A stretch of 39,751 nucleotides of DNA, taken from NCBI GenBank assembly GCA_947598205.1, contig CANQFB010000013.1:1-39751 (forward strand), given 5' to 3'. This document shows positions 33,637 to 39,751 of this stretch, in pieces. The stretch comes from an uncultured Clostridia bacterium (GTDB lineage Bacteria; Bacillota; Clostridia; Christensenellales; Borkfalkiaceae). The translations under genes and the position numbers were made by a program. The stretch's first letter is position 1; the number at the start of each line of letters is the position of its first letter. The notes beneath the pieces are model-generated. The model saw only the letters and a program-made list of their open reading frames with translations, was not told where the DNA came from and did no database searches.

Positions 33637-36600
33637 ATGAAGACGAAGAGAACACATCACAGATCACTGTTGCTTTTCTGCACCTCGCTTTTTGCTGTTT
33701 CAATTGCCTTTGCTGTTGCCGCATGCGGAACAGGAAAGAAAGACGAGCCAAAGGGCGAAGCGGAATACTACTTGTCGCTTGCATCTGAAAGCTGGCAAGT
33801 CTACGACTCGAAAGAAAGCATCCCCGAACGGTTGCATTTCCAAGCCGACGGGGAGGATGAATATAAATTGACGATCCAACTTGATGAAGGGGAGCAATTT
33901 ACCGTAAACAAGCTGGATAGCGATGAAAAAATCGGTTATAGCAACGTTTTCACGACCGCATCCGACTTGACGAGCGGCGAAAACGGAAGTATCAAGGTGG
34001 CGCATAGCGGTACCTTTGTTCTCGTTTATAACGAAACAGAAGAAACATTGAGCTATTCTTATTCTGCACCGGCGGCAGTTCCCGTCAGCGGAGTGACGCT
34101 CGACCAAAAAGAACTCACATTGGAGTTAAATGCGCAAGCGACGCTTACGGCAACGGTTGAGCCGCAGAATGCGGAAAACAAAATTGTTTCTTACAGATCA
34201 AGCGACGACTCTGTCGTCACCGTCACAAGCCAAGGTGTTGTGACCGCCGTAGGATACGGCACGGCAAGGATCACTGTCAGCACGGCGCAAGGCGGCTTTA
34301 CCGCGGAATGTGAAGTTACAGTTATAAGACATGCGTCCGATATCCGTCTGGATTCCCAAACGCTTTCTTTGACTGCAGGAGGAAAGGAGAAGACGCTTCG
34401 GGTCATATTTGTGCCTAACGACGCGACATACAAAGAATATACTGTGAAGATTGAAAGCGGAAGCGAATACATCTCCATTAAAGATGATAAAGAAGGAAAT
34501 TTGGCAATCTCGGGTCTTTCTCAGGGTGAAGCAGTGGTAATGGTATCTTTAACCGAAGATCCCGAGAAAACAGCTTCTTGCACCGTTACGGTCTATGAAA
34601 CGGATACCGTAGTCGTTGACATGAAGCAAAATGTGACGGCGATGATTGATGAACCGACGCAGCTCACCGTTTCGCTCGAAAACGCACAAATCAAGAGCGT
34701 TCTTTGGACCATTGAAAATCAAGAGGTCGCAACGATTGCCGGGGATGGCGCGGAGGCGACCATAACCGGTGTAAACTTCGGCTCCACCGTCGCAAAAGCA
34801 AGCATTTTAACGGAAACGGGCGAGCTCTATGAGGCAAAGTGCAACGTGCTTGTCTCCGATGAGTGGTACTTCATCTACGGATACAACCTCGGTGCGTCGG
34901 GATATTGGGATTATTCCTATGTTTCGGATAAGGATGCTGCGGAGCGCGACGGCGTGCTCTTCACTGAAAAAGAAAGGGGGGTTTATACTCTAACACGATA
35001 TCTCACGCCCGAGAACGGCTTCCAGATCATCTTCCCGAAAGTCGCCAATTATTATCAATATGATAAAACGACGGATAAGAATATTTGGAATAAAAATATT
35101 CCATCCCAGTGGGTGTCGTCAGTGCGTTATTATGTTGCGGCGCGTTCAAGCGCAAAATATATTTCCAATCAATCGGATTATTTTTGCGTAAACACATCCG
35201 GTATCTATACGGTTACATTGGATCTGACGGGTAGCTCGGCAAAGGTCTACATTAAACAGGATTCCTTGGATGTGAAATCGGTTGGTTGGAATTTGGAAGA
35301 AGGGCAAGTTACTTTAAGAAGCGGAGAAAAAGTCAAAATCGGCTTTTCCCTTATTCCCGTTGATGCGTCGTTTGCTGCGGAGCAAGTCGAAGTAAAGTTC
35401 TCTTCGAGTTTTGCGAGTTATGACGATTTTGTAAGTTATGCGTTAGATATCCCCAATAAAATGCTCACCATTTCCGTGAACGGCACGATTCCGCAATCGT
35501 TCAATGTCAGACTAACGCTAACGATACGAGGGGTCGCAACATCTATGGATCTGTATATCCTTGCTGCAAGTGAGAAAACAGTGCCTGTTACTTCTGTCAA
35601 TTTTGAACAAGAACATTACTTTGTCAATGTCAATCAAGGCGGCGCACAGGATGCTTGGCAGCAGATCGTAAAGGCTACAGTGAACGAGGATGCCACCAAT
35701 CAGACGATCCGTTATCTCGATGTGACAGATTATAATTTCCTTCAGCAACAAGCGAGCAATACATGTGCAACAGTCAACGCACAGACGGGGCTTGTAACGG
35801 GGAAAGTTTTGGGTACTATTTCCGTCAAAGCGGTCTCGTTAGAGGATGAAACGATTTCCGATACATGTCTTGTTACATTTTATTCCGATGTCATCTATTT
35901 GCTTGGTGGAAAATTTGAAGGTGCAATAACGCAGTTAGGTGGTTGGGAACCCGTGGATCCGTCAAGCAAATCCGTAGAGGGGACTGCCTTTGCAGAAGAA
36001 CAGTTTACGATGCTATCGCAAACGCATTTCCGACTGGAAATTTCGTTGGGCGCGGGCGACGAATTCCAAATTGCCTTTTGCGGAATGGATAAAAACTGGA
36101 CGGGGGCGATTCTCCAATCATCTCTTTTGTTGGATATGAGTAATGCCGTTAAAGGATGGAACAAGGATTGGGACCCGTCTCCCGATTCAAAATCGGTGCA
36201 TATAGTCACGAGTCATACTTATGTTATTGACTTGGATTTGAGCAATCACGAAGGATTCTTCACCTTCAACATTAAAGATAAAGAAGAATTCAGCGGATTT
36301 ACGCTCAACTATGATAAGACTCATACCGAATTGAAGAACGGCGAAAAAGTAGAAGTCGGTCTATATTTCTTGCCTGAAGATGGAATTAACGAAGAGGATA
36401 TTTCTATTAGTGTTGAAGGGGAGGAATATTTAAGCGCACAGTTGGATTGGGCAAGAAAAGTGCTTACACTTACCGTTGATTCCGTAGATAAGGGCGAAGA
36501 TAAGCAGGCGACCGTGACTGTTACCGTGAAGGGCAAGGATAATTCCGTCACCTTCAAGATTCTCGCCGAGCATCACCTTAAACAAATGTGGGACGATGAC

Positions 36601-37755
36601 TATCATTGGATGGGCTGCACCGATGAGGGATGCGAAGATTATGTTGTCGAAGGCACAAGAATTGCGCATTCGCGAGGCGATGTCTATACGTTTAGCCCCG
36701 AAGGACATTACTATGCTTGTAGCGGTTGCGGCAAACAATTCGATCTTGAGGAGCATCAATGTACACTCAATGCGAAAGGCGTTTTCGACTTTACAAGTCC
36801 TAATTGTACGATATGTAATCATCCGCTCTTTACGATTGAAGGGGAAACCCTTGTCGCATACTATGCGAAAGCCGAAAAGGTAGACATCTCCAATACCACC
36901 GTGAAGATTCTTGGCGACCATGTTTTTGAAGGTCATACAGAGCTGAAAAAGTTCACGAATAACGAAAAATTGACGAAAATCGGTGCCTACGCCTTTGCAG
37001 GCTGTAGCTCTTTGACAACGGTCAAGATCCCGAATTTCGTTAAAGAAATCGGGGCATACGCCTTTCAAGGCACGGGCGCCAAAATCACATGGGGAAGCAA
37101 TCTGTCTCTTGAAATTATCGGGCAATACGCATTTTATGGCTATCTCGGAACATCTTTTGAGATCCCCGCTAAGGTTAGAAATTTGGATAGATTCTGTTTT
37201 GCAAATTCCAACCTTGTGGAGATCGTTATTCCCGATACAGTTGTGAACGACAAGGTGAAAGCGGGGGAAAATTGCTTCCAAGGGTGTAAATCTTTGAGAA
37301 AGGTAGTGATTGGCAAAGGGCTTACTGTGATCAACGATTATTGTTTTGCCGATTGCTCTAATCTCGAAACGGTAATCATTCGTGGACAAAAATTCTGGCA
37401 ATTTGAAATATTCGCTTTCAGCGGATGCACATCGCTTAAAGAGGTTTATATTGAGCGACCTCTTCAAGACCTGCTCACATGTATGCAGTTGTTCGCTATC
37501 AACAACGAAACACTGAAGGGCCATTGTTATGCCTATTCCGAAGAAAATCCGGGGAATGATCCTTTTGGCGCAGCTTATAGCGCGCACTTTGGTTATTTCC
37601 GTGATTGGTTTGCCGGTTGTTGGCATTGGGATAGCTCGGAAGTTGCAACAGATTCCAATACATTTGAACACATTCAACCGTGGAGCAAAACTCAGTCAAT
37701 GTTTGTCGATATGCCATTTATTGTGGAAGATAAACGCGGCTATCCGCAAGCGTAA
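33637..37755 (+). CDS. Giant surface lipoprotein with Ig-like, SusE-F-like and BspA LRR modules
   Basis: This 1372-residue lipoprotein (lipobox VAAC, Cys30) begins with a SusE/F-like domain. BIG2 domains follow (about 148-235; VTLDQKELTLELNAQ, SSDDSVVTV), then further Ig-like domains. Two SusE/F-like modules (WYFIYGYNLG; IYLLGGKFEGAI ... FQIAFCGMDKNWTG) are homologous to those of the preceding gene. A Cys/His-rich region (about 985-1065; CTDEGC, CSGCGKQ, CTICNHP) and a BspA-type leucine-rich domain (about 1090-1290; IGAYAFAGCSSLTTVKIP) come next, and CWHWDS stands near the end. AAGGAGG precedes the ATG at 33637; an in-frame GTG at 33628 overlaps that site and is less likely. Adhesion or glycan binding is inferred. 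Confidence 0.85.
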   Translation: MKTKRTHHRSLLLFCTSLFAVSIAFAVAACGTGKKDEPKGEAEYYLSLASESWQVYDSKESIPERLHFQADGEDEYKLTIQLDEGEQFTVNKLDSDEKIGYSNVFTTASDLTSGENGSIKVAHSGTFVLVYNETEETLSYSYSAPAAVPVSGVTLDQKELTLELNAQATLTATVEPQNAENKIVSYRSSDDSVVTVTSQGVVTAVGYGTARITVSTAQGGFTAECEVTVIRHASDIRLDSQTLSLTAGGKEKTLRVIFVPNDATYKEYTVKIESGSEYISIKDDKEGNLAISGLSQGEAVVMVSLTEDPEKTASCTVTVYETDTVVVDMKQNVTAMIDEPTQLTVSLENAQIKSVLWTIENQEVATIAGDGAEATITGVNFGSTVAKASILTETGELYEAKCNVLVSDEWYFIYGYNLGASGYWDYSYVSDKDAAERDGVLFTEKERGVYTLTRYLTPENGFQIIFPKVANYYQYDKTTDKNIWNKNIPSQWVSSVRYYVAARSSAKYISNQSDYFCVNTSGIYTVTLDLTGSSAKVYIKQDSLDVKSVGWNLEEGQVTLRSGEKVKIGFSLIPVDASFAAEQVEVKFSSSFASYDDFVSYALDIPNKMLTISVNGTIPQSFNVRLTLTIRGVATSMDLYILAASEKTVPVTSVNFEQEHYFVNVNQGGAQDAWQQIVKATVNEDATNQTIRYLDVTDYNFLQQQASNTCATVNAQTGLVTGKVLGTISVKAVSLEDETISDTCLVTFYSDVIYLLGGKFEGAITQLGGWEPVDPSSKSVEGTAFAEEQFTMLSQTHFRLEISLGAGDEFQIAFCGMDKNWTGAILQSSLLLDMSNAVKGWNKDWDPSPDSKSVHIVTSHTYVIDLDLSNHEGFFTFNIKDKEEFSGFTLNYDKTHTELKNGEKVEVGLYFLPEDGINEEDISISVEGEEYLSAQLDWARKVLTLTVDSVDKGEDKQATVTVTVKGKDNSVTFKILAEHHLKQMWDDDYHWMGCTDEGCEDYVVEGTRIAHSRGDVYTFSPEGHYYACSGCGKQFDLEEHQCTLNAKGVFDFTSPNCTICNHPLFTIEGETLVAYYAKAEKVDISNTTVKILGDHVFEGHTELKKFTNNEKLTKIGAYAFAGCSSLTTVKIPNFVKEIGAYAFQGTGAKITWGSNLSLEIIGQYAFYGYLGTSFEIPAKVRNLDRFCFANSNLVEIVIPDTVVNDKVKAGENCFQGCKSLRKVVIGKGLTVINDYCFADCSNLETVIIRGQKFWQFEIFAFSGCTSLKEVYIERPLQDLLTCMQLFAINNETLKGHCYAYSEENPGNDPFGAAYSAHFGYFRDWFAGCWHWDSSEVATDSNTFEHIQPWSKTQSMFVDMPFIVEDKRGYPQA

Positions 37756-37785
37756 GTTTTCACTCTCCATCTACATCCCCAAAAA

Positions 37786-37821
37786 CTCTCTCCCGCAAAG
37801 CGCAAGCCGCGCGGGGGAGAG
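37786..37821 (-). terminator. Terminator of the recombinase gene
   Basis: On the minus strand CTCTCCCCCGC pairs with GCGGGAGAGAG around a GC-rich loop and is followed by TTTTT. It lies 50 nt past the recombinase stop and close to the end of the convergent lipoprotein gene, which it may also serve. Confidence 0.75.
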
Positions 37822-37871
37822 CGTTAGGGATGAAGAGGTCGGTCAGCGTTTAATGGGCGCGGCGGGCGCAT

Positions 37872-38768
37872 CTATAAGTTGTTGCGGAAATTGTATTTCT
37901 TCAAGACTTTGATCTTCCGCGTCGTCGTAACTTCTGTATAGCGTTCTGTGATCGCGATATTGGAGTGGCCGAGGATCTCCTGCACCGCCCGAAGGTCCGC
38001 GCCGTTCGCCAAGAGGTTCGTGGCAAAGGTGTGGCGCAAAAAATGCGGCGTCGCTTTGGGGTTGATCTTTGCGAGGTCGCGGTATTTGTAAAAAACATCT
38101 TCGATGGCATGGATGGAGATGGGGGAGTAGCTCCTGTTGACGAAGAGACAGTCATGCTCTACGGGAAGAGTCTTCCGAAGATTGAGCCATGCTTTCAGAT
38201 TGTCAACGGTTTCAGGACAAGAGAGATAGATCAACCGTTCCTTCTTTCCCTTCCCGTGGATCAGAATGATCCGCGTGCGCAGATCGATGTCCTCCAAACG
38301 GATGGCCGCCGCTTCTCCGATCCTGATCCCCGTTGAGCAGAGCAGATCCAAGAGGGCGACGTTGCGGATCGTTTGAAACAATTGAAATCTTGAGAGAGGT
38401 TCTTCTCTCCTCCTTTCGACGGCGGATAAAAGTCGTTTGACGCCGTGGACGGGTATGGTGCGGGGGAGGACTTTTTCGGATTTCAGCTTAAACTCAAATT
38501 GCAGAAGGGGATTGCCAAGGCGATCATTACGGTAGACGTATTTGAAGAACTGTTTGATGCTTGCAAGACGCCTTTTTATGGTGGAAGTCTTATGATCGGA
38601 TGAGAGTTCGGAGATGTAATCCATAATGTTGCTACACGGGTGGGACCGAGCAAATCGGGCATATAATTCCAAGTCAGAACGGTATGCCGCAAGCGTGTTT
38701 TCTCCGAGATTTTTGCTGAACCTGCAAAAGCCCAAAAACCTCGGAATTTCATTGAAAAAATCTTCCAT
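37872..38768 (-). CDS. Tyrosine recombinase, XerC/XerD-like
   Basis: This 298-residue phage-integrase-family recombinase has an N-terminal SAM-like core-binding domain (about 1-90; ENTLAAYRSDLELYARF) and a complete catalytic set: Arg149 (TGIRIGE), Lys173 (HGKGKK), His242 and Arg245 (HFLRH), His268 (LGHSN) and Tyr277 (ERYTEV). Its size fits XerC/D or a small element integrase. AAGGAG precedes the start. It is convergent with the giant lipoprotein gene and divergent from the Thoeris-like gene. It could be a housekeeping Xer protein, a site-specific invertase acting on surface genes, or the integrase of an element carrying the defence gene. Confidence 0.9.
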   Translation of the reverse strand: MEDFFNEIPRFLGFCRFSKNLGENTLAAYRSDLELYARFARSHPCSNIMDYISELSSDHKTSTIKRRLASIKQFFKYVYRNDRLGNPLLQFEFKLKSEKVLPRTIPVHGVKRLLSAVERRREEPLSRFQLFQTIRNVALLDLLCSTGIRIGEAAAIRLEDIDLRTRIILIHGKGKKERLIYLSCPETVDNLKAWLNLRKTLPVEHDCLFVNRSYSPISIHAIEDVFYKYRDLAKINPKATPHFLRHTFATNLLANGADLRAVQEILGHSNIAITERYTEVTTTRKIKVLKKYNFRNNL

Positions 38769-38795
38769 ATTTCGTATTTTCTCCTTACTTTGCTA

Positions 38796-38824
38796 TTGAA
38801 AATTATAGCGAAATATGGTAAAAT
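38796..38824 (+). promoter_or_regulatory. Promoter of the macro-domain gene
   Basis: TTGAAA (38796-38801) and TAAAAT (38819-38824) are 17 nt apart, with the ATG about 50 nt downstream. On the minus strand a TATAAT (38802-38807) inside the same 30 bp probably serves the recombinase, so the two divergent promoters overlap and may compete. Confidence 0.6.
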
Positions 38825-38875
38825 ATGGAAGAAGAAAAGCAAAACACGAATAATCATTTTCTATGAGGACTTCAA

Positions 38876-39712
38876 ATGAAAAAAAAGCGAATTGTTAATG
38901 GAATTTTTCTTAAAAAATATTTGGAAATAATTGCTTATTTTTTAGCATTGTTTTCTGTTATCATACCATTTATACCATGGAAAGATTATATAGTATGGCA
39001 AAGGGTAGTTGCAATTATGAGCATGATTGCAATCTTGGCAATTGTTTTCCTTGTGCTTTATCTTTTGGCAAAGAAGATGTCTCATGTAACACTTAAGATT
39101 AAACACACTAAATTTACGATTGCAACGGGAGATTTATTGTCATGTGATAATGACGCCCTGAAAGTGATCCCTTTTAACGAATATTTCGATACGGTAGTAG
39201 ATAATAATATTATTTCCGAAAATACTTTACATGGTCAATTTATAAACAAGTTTTATAACCATTCGCAAATCGCGATTTTAGATCAAGAAATTGCAAACAA
39301 ATTGCAAGGGCAAGGGGCTGTAAATGCTTCTAGAGTTGTCGGAAAGAAGATCCGTTACCCCCTTGGAACAATCGTAGAAGTCTCCCATGGATATGCCTTG
39401 CTTTCTTTTTCTAAATTTAACAGCAAGAACGAAGCGTACCTGACGCGGGAAGAATTTTTCGATTGCCTCTTGTCGATGTGGAAAAACTTAAAACGGATCA
39501 ATAGTAACAGAGCTATTATTCTTCCGATGATGGGGGCAGGCATATTGAGGATAAGTAATGGTGCACTCAGCAAGCAAGAGATTTTGGAGACCATCATTTA
39601 TAGCTATCGAATAAGTGGATTTAATTCTAACAATGAGATCAAAATTCTGATCGACGAAAAGTCTCGGGAAGATGTCGATCTGTATAAGCTGTCTGTGCAA
39701 TATAAGGCATGA
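38876..39712 (+). CDS. thsA: Two-TM macro-domain protein, type II Thoeris effector-like
   Basis: This 278-residue protein has two N-terminal transmembrane helices (about 16-33 and 43-66) and a cytoplasmic ThsA-type macro domain (DUF6430 pattern, about 77-262). Its motifs include IPFNEYFDTVVDNNIIS, TLHGQFI, YPLGTIVEV, and the phosphate-binding-type loop LPMMGAGILRISNGA. In type II Thoeris a TIR protein makes a histidine-ADP-ribose signal on phage infection; the signal binds the macro domain and the membrane part then kills or arrests the cell. The gene is much more AT-rich than its neighbours, a sign of transfer. Its TIR partner is not in the window, but a ribosome binding site follows at the edge. 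The name is tentative. Confidence 0.78.
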   Translation: MKKKRIVNGIFLKKYLEIIAYFLALFSVIIPFIPWKDYIVWQRVVAIMSMIAILAIVFLVLYLLAKKMSHVTLKIKHTKFTIATGDLLSCDNDALKVIPFNEYFDTVVDNNIISENTLHGQFINKFYNHSQIAILDQEIANKLQGQGAVNASRVVGKKIRYPLGTIVEVSHGYALLSFSKFNSKNEAYLTREEFFDCLLSMWKNLKRINSNRAIILPMMGAGILRISNGALSKQEILETIIYSYRISGFNSNNEIKILIDEKSREDVDLYKLSVQYKA

Positions 39713-39740
39713 TTTTTTCTACAAATAACAACTAATTATT

Positions 39741-39746
39741 GGAGGG
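39741..39746 (+). promoter_or_regulatory. Ribosome binding site of a gene beyond the window
   Basis: GGAGGG follows the stop of the macro-domain gene by 28 nt and is itself followed only by A residues up to the last base. A start codon is expected within a few bases outside the window, in the same transcript. Confidence 0.6.
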
Positions 39747-39751
39747 AAAAA

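Overview
The window (about 39.8 kb) looks like a chromosomal segment of a Gram-positive, anaerobic, gut-type bacterium of the Clostridia. Support comes from lipobox lipoproteins, a DegV protein, a class-II GalT, an ECF-transporter S component, aldo/keto reductases with ferredoxin-like clusters, PocR/AraC regulators and strong AAGGAGG ribosome binding sites. Base composition is GC-rich over most of the window and clearly AT-rich at the right end. A Christensenellales/Borkfalkia-like host is a guess from the BIG2/BspA-type surface proteins and cannot be settled from this sequence.

Region 1 (1-1.7 kb, minus strand): a consensus promoter drives tRNA-Val(GAC) and tRNA-Leu(UAG), which end at a strong terminator. 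Between the two tRNAs lies a highly structured element carrying a rearranged 5' piece of tRNA-Leu. A degV gene follows. Region 2 (1.9-5.3 kb, plus): an operon of two Fe-S aldo/keto reductases, an ECF S component and a DUF1893 protein. Region 3 (5.4-7.0 kb, minus): two tandem AraC-type regulators, one with a cysteine-bearing PocR sensor domain.

Region 4 (7.1-27.8 kb, plus) is a galactan/arabinogalactan utilisation locus. It holds galT-galK-galE for galactose; a ribulokinase-like kinase, araD, araA and a mutarotase for arabinose; a large unrecognised protein and a small zinc-ribbon protein; an intracellular GH53 endo-galactanase; a complete ABC importer (binding lipoprotein, two permeases, ATPase); and an extracellular GH53 lipoprotein with Ig-like and probable carbohydrate-binding modules. 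The simplest reading is that the surface GH53 cuts beta-1,4-galactan, the ABC system imports galacto-oligosaccharides, the cytoplasmic GH53 and perhaps the unknown protein shorten them, and the Leloir and arabinose pathways consume the monomers. No GH2/GH42/GH35 beta-galactosidase was recognised here.

Region 5 (27.8-37.8 kb, plus): three very large secreted proteins built from BIG2/Ig-like, SusE/F-like, Cys/His-rich and leucine-rich BspA-type modules. Each is preceded by a long leader with hairpins or start-stop mini-ORFs. They probably help cell-surface binding to glycan or host material.

Region 6 (37.8 kb to the end): a complete tyrosine recombinase (minus) is divergent from an AT-rich gene for a two-transmembrane-helix plus macro-domain protein. 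That protein matches the effector architecture of type II Thoeris anti-phage defence. A ribosome binding site stands at the very end of the window, so a partner gene (expected to be a TIR protein) probably starts just outside.
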